Origin: Gp13-AA77 sp035949375
GTDB lineage: Bacteria; Acidobacteriota; Terriglobia; UBA7540
Reading direction: 5' to 3'
Assembly (NCBI GenBank): GCA_035949375.1
Contig: DASZIG010000068.1
Span: 1-64,000 of the forward strand
DNA length: 64,000 nt
The translations under genes were made by a program, and so were the position numbers. Below are positions 43,563-51,878 of the stretch, piece by piece; positions within the stretch are counted from its first letter, which is position 1; each line of letters starts with the position of its first letter. The notes under the pieces were generated by a model. It did no database searches, was not told the DNA's origin, and saw nothing but the letters and a program-made list of their open reading frames with translations.

Positions 43563-43609
43563 GCTACACGCATAGGCTCGGTGCTTATTGTCCGGTTGGC
43601 CTTGCAGGA

Positions 43610-43870
43610 GGAGTTGGCTTTGAATTGACAAAACGAAGCGAACGCAAAAGACCGCCTATTGATTCCAAAGCATTTAGCGCGAATCGAGTTGGGCTTGCGG
43701 TGGCTTCGTTTGACTTCGTTTTGACCTGTTTTTCACACCGATTTATTGATTCCATTGGGTTTAGTGGCTTCGTTTTGCAAAATTTTAGATTCCTTTTTTT
43801 TGCTTTTTCGGGGCTCCGCGGCCGACTTACCGTAGTAACCATTCGCATATACACAGATTTCAAAACTGGC
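43610..43870. repeat. AT-rich dispersed repeat region
   Basis: This stretch has a GC content far below its neighbours and contains repeated ATTGATTCCA and GGCTTCGTTT words. Its reverse-strand translation has the KTKP/ESINR-like low-complexity look seen in noncoding repeats of related genomes (recollection). A related stretch with GGCTTCG, TTCTCACGG and TTAATTGATT lies at 54541-54650. Confidence 0.45.
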
Positions 43871-44045
43871 TCTACGCTGGCGAGCGCTGGTTGGCGTGAC
43901 TCCGCGCCGGAATTGAGCCGTTGAATGATCGGGCGATTGAGGCATTGAATGATCGGGTGATTGCGTGATCGGGTCATTGACCATCTCCGTACAGTGGGCT
44001 GTCCCATTCAATTTGTTATGCCGGGCGTTGGACCGGTTGTTGGCG

Positions 44046-44118
44046 ACCACCACCCCTAACCCCTCCTCAACGAGGAGGGGAACTCCCCTCCTTGATAAGG
44101 AGGGGCGGGGGGTGGTTG
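44046..44118. repeat. Double-hairpin palindromic repeat
   Basis: Two perfect 9-bp hairpins lie side by side: CCCCTCCTC (44060-44068)/GAGGAGGGG (44072-44080) and CCCCTCCTT (44085-44093)/AAGGAGGGG (44097-44105). They are flanked by ACCACCACCCC and GGGGGGTGGTT, which also pair. The core matches the repeat arms at 58228-58270. Confidence 0.65.
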
Positions 44119-44445
44119 CAGCGAAATAGCCGGGACAGCTCACTAGTCGCACTTGGCGCCTCGCACCTTGCTCCGTAAAGGGTCGCAGGTTTGAGCGGGA
44201 CCGTGGGTACGGCCGCGACAAACGAGAAAGTTTAGATTGCCCAATGATTTCAATCGGTTTACCTGTGGAAAAGCGCGCCGCTGCCTGACGACGCGGGCTG
44301 CATCGGTCAATGCCGCCTCCGCGCCCATTGGTCCTGACAGCCCAACGAGTGTCAGCGGAGGTCGCTGAGGTATGTTGGGGCAATGGCAGCGGCCCGGACT
44401 TCGCGTTTGTGCCGCCCGGTCTGCTATCATGATCCTGTTCATAAC

Positions 44446-44976
44446 ATGCCAGCGCCCGACGCCCAAGCCAGCCGAAACCGGAAAATCCTTCCTCTCGACG
44501 AAGCCGTGCTGCGCGTCCATGAGCTGAAGGAACAGGGCCAACGCGTGGTATTCACCAACGGCTGCTTCGATCTCGTTCATCCCGGGCACACACGGTATCT
44601 GGCCGCGGCGCGCGCGCTCGGCGACGTGCTGGTGGTGGCCGTGAACAGCGATCGGACCATTCGCCTGCTGAAGGGCGAAGGGCGTCCTCTGGTTCCCGAA
44701 GCGGAGCGCATGGAGATGCTGGCGGCGCTGCGCGTGGTCGATTACGTCACCCTCTTCGATGACCCCACGCCGCGCGAGGTGATCGCGCGCATGCTGCCGC
44801 AAGTTCTGGTGAAGGGCGCCGACTGGGGTCCGAACGCCATCGTGGGCCGCGAAGAGGTGGAGGCGGCCGGCGGAAAGGTGGTCTCGATGCCTGTGGCGCA
44901 GGGATTCTCCACCTCGTCGATTATCGAGAGGATTCGAGCCATTCCGCAAGCGCGCGCCAAAGCCGGTCCGGAGTAA
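44446..44976 (+). CDS. rfaE2: D-glycero-beta-D-manno-heptose 1-phosphate adenylyltransferase
   Basis: A 176-residue nucleotidyltransferase corresponding to the C-terminal half of HldE. TNGCFDLVHPGHTRYLAAAR contains the HxGH ATP-binding motif; VVAVNSDRTIRLLKGEGRPL and GFSTSSIIERIR are the other family motifs. It makes ADP-glycero-manno-heptose for the lipopolysaccharide core, consistent with a Gram-negative envelope. The single-domain form implies a separate kinase elsewhere. The ATG at 44446 begins just before the conserved region; no strong ribosome binding site is visible, and a longer frame from 44383 exists. The gene is 78 bases upstream of mfd on the same strand. Confidence 0.88.
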   Translation: MPAPDAQASRNRKILPLDEAVLRVHELKEQGQRVVFTNGCFDLVHPGHTRYLAAARALGDVLVVAVNSDRTIRLLKGEGRPLVPEAERMEMLAALRVVDYVTLFDDPTPREVIARMLPQVLVKGADWGPNAIVGREEVEAAGGKVVSMPVAQGFSTSSIIERIRAIPQARAKAGPE

Positions 44977-45054
44977 GGAGATCTCTGGAGCAAGGAAAGC
45001 TCTGGAGCCGCCTCGATTCGTCGTCCGCTTTGATCGTCGTTCCGGTCTTGACCC

Positions 45055-48000
45055 ATGCCCGTAACCGAGAGCCCGATCGTCGAAGCCCAGCCGGGCGCCC
45101 GAGACACTCTGCGGGCTCGCCTGGCCACTTTGCTCGTCCACCCGGCGCTCGGGGCGGCTCGCGAGACGGTCGCGGCGGCGAGCGGCACGCTGACCCTTTC
45201 CGATGTGACGCCCGCGGCGAAGGGGTTCGTGCTGGCCGCCGTCGCCCGCCATGTCGCCCCCGATGTCGGGCGTCCCCTGCTGGTGTTGACGCGTGATAAC
45301 GAGTCTGCCGACCGGCTGGCCCGCACGGCTTCAACTTTTCTCGCCTGGCTCGGCGGACGTGCGGACGCGGTCGCGGCCCTGCCCGCCTTCGACTGCTCGC
45401 CCTACCAGGGACGCTCACCGCACCCCGAAATCCTGGAACGCCGCGCCCTGACGCTCTGGAACGTCGCTCGTGGACACACCCGATTCGTAGTGGCGCCGCT
45501 CGCGGCCGCACTCGGGCGCTTCGCCGACGCGTCGTATTACCGGTCGCTTGCGCTCGAAGTCAAGCCCGGCGATGAGCTGATTCTGGCGGACTTCGCCGAG
45601 CACCTGGCGGGCATCGGTTACGAGCCGTCGGAGCCGGTGAACGCGCCGGGCCAGTTCTCGGTGCGGGGCGGCATTGTGGACGTCTTTCCTCCCGAAGCGG
45701 AATGGCCGGTTCGCATCGAGTTCTTCGGCGACCAGGTCGAGTCATTGCGCGAGTTTGACCCGAGCAGCCAGCGGTCGCGCCACGCCACGCCCGCCGTTCT
45801 CATCCTTCCATTGTCTGAAGTCAGACGCTCGCGAGGTCTCTTCCAGGTCTTGATCCGCAAGCTCGCGGCTCGCGAGGCGCCATTGGCCCACGCCGAAGCC
45901 GAGCCTGCCTGGGCCGCTGAGTACTCCGCGCCCTTCCCGGGATGGGAATTCTTCGCGCCGCTCGCGGAGCCGCGTCCCAACACGCTGGCCGCGCTCATGG
46001 CGCAGGCAGGGCAGAGCGCCGGCAAGGGTTCCAGCGCAAAGCCGCGGCCGCCGGCCACGGTGTGGGACGAGCCTCTCGACCGTGAGCGCGACCTGATCAC
46101 CCTGCAGCAGGACTGGACGGCGGGTTTTGACAGCGTTCGGGACATGAGCCCGCCGCGTCCGCGCCCTGACGAGGTCTTTCTGACGGAGGCGGAATTCAGG
46201 GCTTCCGTCGGCTCCGGGCCTCACCTCGGTCTCAAGGAACTCGGTCTCGAAACCCTTGCGGCGCCCGTGGGAGAGAACCCGCAGGACAGCTCCGAAGCGC
46301 AGGCGGAAACTCCGGGCCCGGACGCGGCGGACTTATCGCCGAACGGCCGTATGTCGTCTGAGGCCGCGTCCGAGGCCGCGTCTGGGATCGCGGCTGAGAC
46401 CGCGCCCGATTCGGGCAACGACACTCCCTTCCCTTCGCAACCGGCGCCGCGCTATCACGGGTCGCTCAAGACCTGGACGGACGACATCCGCGCGCGCGTC
46501 GAGGCCGGTGAGAGCGTGATCCTCGCGCTCGCGGCGTCAGGCAGGGTGGAGCGTCTCCACGAAATCCTGGGTGACTACAAGGTCCCGTACACCGATGCCA
46601 CCGCACGCGCTGCCGCCTCTTCCGCGCCAGGCGAAGGCCAGACTGCGGGAAAGCTGCCGCTCCTCATCGTGCGGGGCGACCTCGACGAGGGCGTGTTGTT
46701 TCCCGGCGCGAAGCTGCTGATCGAGAGCGAGAGCGACGTCTTCGGCGGGTTTGACTGGGGACGTCCGGGCCGGCGCGACAAATCGAGCGTGATTTCCACC
46801 TTCATTTCGGACTTGAGCGACTTGAAGGTGGGCGATTACGTCGTGCACCTCGATCACGGGATCGCGCTGTATCAGGGCCTGCGCCAGCTCGAAGTGGAAG
46901 GCAAATCGCGCGACTTCATGCTGCTGACCTACCAGGACGAGGCCAAGCTCTACGTTCCCCTCGAGCGCCTCGACCTGGTCGAGAAATACCGATCGGGCGG
47001 AGACGGAGTGAAGCCCACGCTCGACCGGCTGGGCGGCGTCACCTGGGAGCGCACCAAGACGCGCGTGAAGAAGGCGCTGCGCGACATGGCGCAGGAGCTG
47101 CTGCAGATCTACGCGCAGCGCAAGACGAGCGGCGGAGTCGCCTACAGCCCGGACACTCCCTGGCAGAAAGAGTTCGAAGAGGCCTTCGAATTTGAGGAGA
47201 CGCCGGACCAGTTGAGCGCGCTCGCGGAAATCAAGCGTGATCTCGAGAGCCCGGAGCCCATGGACCGGCTGCTCTGCGGCGACGTGGGCTATGGCAAGAC
47301 GGAGCTCGCGATGCGGGCGGCGTTCAAGGTGGTGCAGGACGGCCGCCAGGTGGCCGTGCTGACGCCCACCACCGTGCTCGCCTTCCAGCACACGAACACC
47401 TTCCGCAAACGCATGGGCTCGTTCCCGATCCGCATCGAGATGCTCAGCCGCTTTCGCCCGCCCTCCGAGCAGAAGTCGGTAGTGGCCGAAGTGCAGGCCG
47501 GCAGGGTGGACATCGTGATCGGCACCCACCGGCTGCTCTCGAAAGACGTGGCCTTTCACAACCTCGGGCTTCTGATCGTGGACGAAGAGCAGCGCTTCGG
47601 CGTGGCCGCCAAGGAGAAACTCAAGAAACTGCGCGCCAACGTGGACGTGCTCACCCTGACGGCAACGCCCATTCCGCGCACTCTGCACATGTCGCTCGGC
47701 GGCATGCGCGACCTTTCGGTGATCGAAACGCCTCCGCGCGGACGCCTGGCGATCCAGACGTCGGTGGCGCCGTTCAATGACGCGCTGGTGCAATCGGCGA
47801 TCCTGCAGGAGATGGCGCGCGAGGGTCAGGTGTACTTCGTCCACAACCGGGTGGAATCGATTTTTGCTATCGCGGCGCTCGTCCAGCGCCTGGTGCCGAC
47901 CGCGCGCATCGGCGTGGGACACGGGCAGATGGGCGAGAAAGAGCTCGAACGCGTGATGCTGAAATTCGTCGAGTACGGCTACGACGTGTTCGTCTCGACC

Positions 48001-48816
48001 ACCATCGTGGAAAACGGGCTGGATATCCCGCGAGCCAACACCCTGATCGTGAACCACGCCGAGCGTTTCGGCCTGGCGGACCTTTACCAGTTGCGGGGGC
48101 GTGTGGGCCGCTCGGACCGGCGCGCTTACGCTTATCTGTTGATCCCCGCGGAGGATTCGCTCACGCCGATCGCCCGGCGCCGCCTGACCGCTCTCAAAGA
48201 GTTTTCCGACCTCGGGGCCGGCTTCCGCCTGGCCGCGCTCGATCTCGAGCTGCGCGGCGCGGGGAACGTGCTGGGCGCGGAACAGTCCGGCCACCTCAAC
48301 GCCATCGGCCTCGATCTTTACCTGAAGATGCTCGAGCAGACCGTCGAAGAGCTGAAGGGCAATCCGGCGGCGCCCGAGGTGCACACCACGCTGAATCTGG
48401 GCCTCGACATCAAGATTCCCGACAGCTATATCGCCGACGAGATGCAGCGCCTGCGCATGTACAAGCGGATTTCGGGCGTCGCCAGCGAAGCGGAGCTCGC
48501 GGAACTGGAAGCGGAGCTCGCGGACCGTTACGGCCTTTTGCCCGCGCCCGTCACCACCCTGCTCGGCTACGCGCTCCTCAAGGCCGCGGCCGAACGATTG
48601 CGGGTTCAATCCATCGAGCGCAAAAACGATGAAGTCTGGATTCGCTTCGACGCCCAGTCACCCGTGGACACCGAGAAGCTGCGCCAGTTCATGCGGCGCC
48701 GCCGGGAAGCGGTGCTGCGGCCGGACGGTTCTCTCCGGTTTCGCGCTCGCGCGCAGGACTCCGCGCTGCTGGCGGAGCTGCACGCAACCTTGCACGAGCT
48801 GCACGCTTCGAACTAG
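45055..48816 (+). CDS. mfd: Transcription-repair coupling factor Mfd
   Basis: A 1253-residue protein that removes RNA polymerase stalled at DNA lesions and recruits UvrA. The N-terminal UvrB-like region includes VRGGIVDVFPPEAEWPVRIE. The RNA polymerase interaction domain has VGDYVVHLDHGIALYQGL. The RecG-like motor has Walker A GDVGYGKTE near residue 742, DEEQ near 843 and QLRGRVGRSDRRAYAYLL, followed by the TRCF C-terminal domain. Residues roughly 400-465 are a low-complexity Ala/Glu/Pro/Ser insertion before YHGSLKTWTDDI, not expected in standard Mfd. Length is otherwise a little above E. coli Mfd (1148). The foldase gene follows 48 bases later. Confidence 0.95.
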   Translation: MPVTESPIVEAQPGARDTLRARLATLLVHPALGAARETVAAASGTLTLSDVTPAAKGFVLAAVARHVAPDVGRPLLVLTRDNESADRLARTASTFLAWLGGRADAVAALPAFDCSPYQGRSPHPEILERRALTLWNVARGHTRFVVAPLAAALGRFADASYYRSLALEVKPGDELILADFAEHLAGIGYEPSEPVNAPGQFSVRGGIVDVFPPEAEWPVRIEFFGDQVESLREFDPSSQRSRHATPAVLILPLSEVRRSRGLFQVLIRKLAAREAPLAHAEAEPAWAAEYSAPFPGWEFFAPLAEPRPNTLAALMAQAGQSAGKGSSAKPRPPATVWDEPLDRERDLITLQQDWTAGFDSVRDMSPPRPRPDEVFLTEAEFRASVGSGPHLGLKELGLETLAAPVGENPQDSSEAQAETPGPDAADLSPNGRMSSEAASEAASGIAAETAPDSGNDTPFPSQPAPRYHGSLKTWTDDIRARVEAGESVILALAASGRVERLHEILGDYKVPYTDATARAAASSAPGEGQTAGKLPLLIVRGDLDEGVLFPGAKLLIESESDVFGGFDWGRPGRRDKSSVISTFISDLSDLKVGDYVVHLDHGIALYQGLRQLEVEGKSRDFMLLTYQDEAKLYVPLERLDLVEKYRSGGDGVKPTLDRLGGVTWERTKTRVKKALRDMAQELLQIYAQRKTSGGVAYSPDTPWQKEFEEAFEFEETPDQLSALAEIKRDLESPEPMDRLLCGDVGYGKTELAMRAAFKVVQDGRQVAVLTPTTVLAFQHTNTFRKRMGSFPIRIEMLSRFRPPSEQKSVVAEVQAGRVDIVIGTHRLLSKDVAFHNLGLLIVDEEQRFGVAAKEKLKKLRANVDVLTLTATPIPRTLHMSLGGMRDLSVIETPPRGRLAIQTSVAPFNDALVQSAILQEMAREGQVYFVHNRVESIFAIAALVQRLVPTARIGVGHGQMGEKELERVMLKFVEYGYDVFVSTTIVENGLDIPRANTLIVNHAERFGLADLYQLRGRVGRSDRRAYAYLLIPAEDSLTPIARRRLTALKEFSDLGAGFRLAALDLELRGAGNVLGAEQSGHLNAIGLDLYLKMLEQTVEELKGNPAAPEVHTTLNLGLDIKIPDSYIADEMQRLRMYKRISGVASEAELAELEAELADRYGLLPAPVTTLLGYALLKAAAERLRVQSIERKNDEVWIRFDAQSPVDTEKLRQFMRRRREAVLRPDGSLRFRARAQDSALLAELHATLHELHASN

Positions 48817-48864
48817 AATCGAACAAGCAGCGGGCCGCGAGGCCGCCGCAAAGGACGATCTGCA

Positions 48865-49890
48865 ATGAGAATGAAATCCGCTTCGACCGGCGCCGTTTGG
48901 GTTGGGATCGCGCTCGCTTCCCTGCCCGCTGTGGCCGCGCCCAAGATCATCAACCGCATCATCTGCCGCGTGAACAACGAGATCATCACGCAGCGCCAGT
49001 TCGAGGGCGAGCAGCAGAAGCTGCGCGACGACCTCAGCCAGCACTATTCCGGCGCCGAACTGGACGCGCACGTTCGACAGCAGAGCAGCGACTTGCTGCG
49101 CTCGATGATCGACGAAGACCTCCTCGTGCAGAAGGCCAAAGACCTCGACATCAGCGTAGAGACCGACGTCATCAAGCAGTTGGACCAGGTCCGCGAGGCC
49201 AACCATCTGAACAGCCTGCAGGATCTGGAAAAAGAGGTGGAAAAGCAGGGCCTGGTCTGGGAGGATTTCCAGGACCGTATCCGCCGCCAGTTGCTGGTGC
49301 AGCAGGTGATCGAGCGCGAGGTCGGTTCCCGCATCAGCATCACGCGCGATGTGGCGCGCAAGTACTTCGACACGCACCGCGACGAGTTCGAGTCCCCTCC
49401 CGGAAAGCGCCTGGGAGAAATCCTGATCTCGAATGACAAGCGCACGCCCGAAGAGGCTGCCAAGCGCGCTCAGGACGCCCTGGCCGAGTTGAAAGGCGGC
49501 GCAAAATGGGAAGAGACGGTCAAGAAGTACTCAGATGACGCTTCGAACGGACCCCAGGGCGACATCGGATTCGTGAAGGAAGGCACGATGGCGCCGGCAG
49601 TCGCCGACGCCGTCGCCAAGCTGGACGTCAATGATCAATCTGAACTGGTTCAGGTCAAGACCGGCTACCTGATCTTGCGGGTGCTCGAAGTGCGCACCGG
49701 CGGAGCGCCCAAATTCGAAGAGGTTGAGCAGCACGTGAACGAAACGCTCTACAACCAGCAGATGCAGGGCGCGCTGCGTAAGTATCTGGGCGAACTCCGG
49801 CTACAGAGCTACATCCAGATGGCGCCGGGCTACATCGATACGGGCGCGGTCAAGGGCGAGACGGTATCGCCCGTGGACCTGGATGAATGA
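48865..49890 (+). CDS. SurA/PpiC-type peptidyl-prolyl cis-trans isomerase
   Basis: A 341-residue exported foldase. AAAGGAC lies before the ATG at 48865. Signal peptide (GAVWVGIALASLPAVAA), then a SurA-like N-terminal domain (IINRIICRVNNEIITQRQFE, LLRSMIDEDLLVQKAKDLDI), then a parvulin rotamase domain (GEILISNDKRTPEEAAKRA, KYSDDASNGPQGDIGFVKEG, VKTGYLILRVLEV). It helps outer-membrane and secreted proteins fold in the periplasm. The stop overlaps the next gene start (ATGA), so translation is coupled to a YhaM-like nuclease. Confidence 0.9.
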   Translation: MRMKSASTGAVWVGIALASLPAVAAPKIINRIICRVNNEIITQRQFEGEQQKLRDDLSQHYSGAELDAHVRQQSSDLLRSMIDEDLLVQKAKDLDISVETDVIKQLDQVREANHLNSLQDLEKEVEKQGLVWEDFQDRIRRQLLVQQVIEREVGSRISITRDVARKYFDTHRDEFESPPGKRLGEILISNDKRTPEEAAKRAQDALAELKGGAKWEETVKKYSDDASNGPQGDIGFVKEGTMAPAVADAVAKLDVNDQSELVQVKTGYLILRVLEVRTGGAPKFEEVEQHVNETLYNQQMQGALRKYLGELRLQSYIQMAPGYIDTGAVKGETVSPVDLDE

Positions 49891-50912
49891 AAGAGAGTTT
49901 CGTCGCCGAGCTGCGGCCGGGATCATTCGTTCACACCACTTTTCTCGTTCAAAGTAAAGAGCTCAAGAAGAGCCGCTCCGGCGGCTGCTATCTCGACGTG
50001 CGCTTGCAGGACTCGAGCGGGACGATCGCGGGCCGCTACTGGGACGCCGACAGCGTCGCCTTTCCTTTCGAAGTGGACGACCTGGTGCTCGTGAAGGCGC
50101 AAGTGGAGCAGTACCAGGGCAGCGCGCAGCTTCGGCTCGGAAGCATCGGCCCATACCAAGGGCCATCCGACCTGCGCGACTATCTACCGCGCAGCCCGCG
50201 TGATCCGGAGCTGACCTACGCGGCCTTGCTCGAGCGCGCGCGACGCGCGCCTGAGGGGCACATCCGGCAGCTTCTGCTGGCCGTGCTCGAAGACCCGGAG
50301 ATCGCGCGCCGCTATAAGCTGGCCCCGGCGGCCACGCTCTACCATCATTCTTATCTCGGCGGCCTCCTTGACCACGTCAGTTCGCTCGTCGCGATGGGCG
50401 ACTTGGTCTCGGATCACTACCCCCAGTTAAACCGCGAACTGGTGCTCGCGGGCCTGGTGCTGCACGATCTCGGCAAGATCGAGGAACTGCAGTACGACGG
50501 CGCCTTTCGCTACTCGACGCGCGGTCAATTGCTCGGCCACATCTTTCTTGGGCTCGAAATGGTGCGGGAAAAGATCAGCGGGATCGCGGGATTTCCGCCG
50601 CGCCTGAGAGATCAGATCGAGCACGTCATCCTGGCGCATCACGGCAAACTGGAGTTCGGATCGCCCAAGGAGCCTCTCTTTCCCGAAGCGCTCGTCGTGC
50701 ACTATCTCGATGACCTCGACTCGAAGCTTGAAAGCATGCGCGCGCAGTACGAGGCCGACGGACAGCGGCCGGGCGACTGGACCACGCGCAATCGCGCTCT
50801 CGGACGCGAGCTACTGAAGGGCGCGCCGGTCCCGAGCGTCCTGCCCGCCGCGGAGAGCGCGCCGCCGTCAGAGCCTGAGCCCGCGCCGGCTCAGGGCGAT
50901 CTCCCGCTGTGA
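49887..50912 (+). CDS. YhaM-like 3'-5' exoribonuclease (OB-fold plus HD domain)
   Basis: A 341-residue protein. The first ~95 residues form a nucleic-acid-binding OB-fold (YLDVRLQDSSGTIAGRYWDA, LVLVKAQVEQYQGSAQLRLG). Residues about 150-300 are an HD metal-dependent phosphohydrolase domain with ATLYHHSYLGGLLDHVSSLV, VLAGLVLHDLGKIEEL, and VILAHHGKLEFGSP. This is the order found in YhaM/CBF1, which degrades RNA and single-stranded DNA from the 3' end. The C-terminus is a disordered Pro/Ala tail. It overlaps the foldase gene by four bases and is followed by a BlaI-type regulator. Confidence 0.87.
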   Translation: MKESFVAELRPGSFVHTTFLVQSKELKKSRSGGCYLDVRLQDSSGTIAGRYWDADSVAFPFEVDDLVLVKAQVEQYQGSAQLRLGSIGPYQGPSDLRDYLPRSPRDPELTYAALLERARRAPEGHIRQLLLAVLEDPEIARRYKLAPAATLYHHSYLGGLLDHVSSLVAMGDLVSDHYPQLNRELVLAGLVLHDLGKIEELQYDGAFRYSTRGQLLGHIFLGLEMVREKISGIAGFPPRLRDQIEHVILAHHGKLEFGSPKEPLFPEALVVHYLDDLDSKLESMRAQYEADGQRPGDWTTRNRALGRELLKGAPVPSVLPAAESAPPSEPEPAPAQGDLPL

Positions 50913-50918
50913 GTGTCT

Positions 50919-51332
50919 ATGCCCCGAAAGACGCGTAATCATCCGCTCGACCTGCCTCCACTCGAGCTCGACTGCATGCGGGCGCTGTGGGGGCTCGGCG
51001 AAGGCACGGTGCACGAGATTCGCGCCAGGCTGCTGCCGGAGCGCGCGCTCGCTTACACAACGGTGACGACGGTGATGGATTATCTGTCGAAGAAGGACCT
51101 GGTCGGGCGGCAGAAGCGCGGGCGTTCGTTCGTCTATCAACCTCGGGTCTCGGAAGAAACCGTGCGCGAGCACGCCCTCGGCCGCCTCACGCGCAACTTC
51201 TTCGAGAGCTCACGCGAACGGCTGCGCGCGTACGTGCTCGGCGAGAGGGCCGCCGCAACGGCGCCGGCGCCGGACCGGCGCGAGCCGCCGGCCGAGGGCC
51301 GCGCCCCGGCGATCGACCCAAGCCTGCTGTGA
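50919..51332 (+). CDS. BlaI/MecI family transcriptional regulator
   Basis: A 137-residue winged-helix repressor. LPPLELDCMRALWGLGEGTVHEIRARL and AYTTVTTVMDYLSKKDLVGRQ are the family DNA-binding helices, followed by a dimerisation segment (EETVREHALGRLTRNFFESS). BlaI-type repressors are normally inactivated by a membrane BlaR1/MecR1 peptidase, and none is adjacent. The C-terminal 30 residues are Pro/Ala-rich. The start could be GTG at 50913, directly after the preceding stop, or ATG at 50919; I use the latter. Target genes unknown. Confidence 0.82.
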   Translation: MPRKTRNHPLDLPPLELDCMRALWGLGEGTVHEIRARLLPERALAYTTVTTVMDYLSKKDLVGRQKRGRSFVYQPRVSEETVREHALGRLTRNFFESSRERLRAYVLGERAAATAPAPDRREPPAEGRAPAIDPSLL

Positions 51333-51350
51333 TCGTGGGAGAATCCAACC

Positions 51351-51848
51351 GTGACTGAGCCCGGGCCAGAGATAAACCAGCTTCTGCAGTCCGCCGTCCA
51401 GCGCATTCTGCCGCACCGCTATCCGTTTCTGCTCGTGGATCGCGTCACGGAGCTTGTTCGCGGTGTCAGCATCGGAGGCGTCAAGCATTTCAGCGCCGGC
51501 GATCAGGGCGTGCAGGGACATTTCCCGGACTTGCCGGTCATTCCCACAGCGATCATTCTCGAACTCGTGACGCAATTGGGCGCGGTGCTGGTGCTCGAGC
51601 GCCCCGAGATGCGCGACAAGATCGCCGTGATCCTGCAAATACCGTCCGCCCGCATGATCGAGCCGGTGATTCCGGGCGAGACCGTCCAGGTGCGCGCTGA
51701 AGTGGTGAAGCTCCGCGAGAGCTGGGGGGAGCTGCGAGGCACGATTCATCGCGAGGGAACGCTCGTGGCAGAAGGGCACGTGCGTTTTGCGATTGCCAAC
51801 GCGGCTGATCTCTTGCCTGCGGACCGGTCCTCGACCCCCTCGACCTGA
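51351..51848 (+). CDS. fabZ: FabZ-like 3-hydroxyacyl-ACP dehydratase
   Basis: A 165-residue hot-dog fold protein. GGGAGAA precedes the GTG at 51351. ILPHRYPFLLVDRV contains the catalytic His (residue 22), and GHFPDLPVIPTAIILELVTQ contains the partner Glu near 70. In typical FabZ the latter reads PVxPGVLxxEAMAQ; here PTAIILELVTQ replaces it, so activity is probable but specificity may differ. The enzyme dehydrates 3-hydroxyacyl-ACP in fatty acid or lipid A supply. It lies 18 bases after the BlaI-type gene, apparently in the same operon, and converges with dusB. Confidence 0.85.
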   Translation: MTEPGPEINQLLQSAVQRILPHRYPFLLVDRVTELVRGVSIGGVKHFSAGDQGVQGHFPDLPVIPTAIILELVTQLGAVLVLERPEMRDKIAVILQIPSARMIEPVIPGETVQVRAEVVKLRESWGELRGTIHREGTLVAEGHVRFAIANAADLLPADRSSTPST

Positions 51849-51878
51849 AGACCGCCTCCCGCACAATTCCAGCCGCCT

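Larger units (their letters stand above)
43563..44445. other. Long intergenic region rich in repeats, low GC
   Basis: Nearly 900 bases without a supported gene. The first 300 bases are strikingly AT-rich with TTGATT and GGCTTCG motifs repeated (a related stretch lies near 54.6 kb). Three imperfect copies of TGATCGGG start at 43926, 43950 and 43966. A double hairpin repeat lies at 44046-44118. The final 300 bases carry the upstream region of rfaE2; frames there lack ribosome binding sites. Confidence 0.6.

Noticed and set aside
43585..44007. A 140-codon minus-strand frame in the AT-rich region
   Set aside because: It is Lys/Thr/Pro/Ser-rich, has no ribosome binding site and runs through repeat DNA; better explained as noncoding repeat.
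44143..45252. A 369-codon minus-strand frame opposite rfaE2 and mfd
   Set aside because: It overlaps two conserved plus-strand genes and has the usual shadow composition.
46537..48609. A 690-codon minus-strand frame within mfd
   Set aside because: It lies antisense to the most conserved part of Mfd; His/Arg/Glu-rich composition without domains marks it as a shadow.
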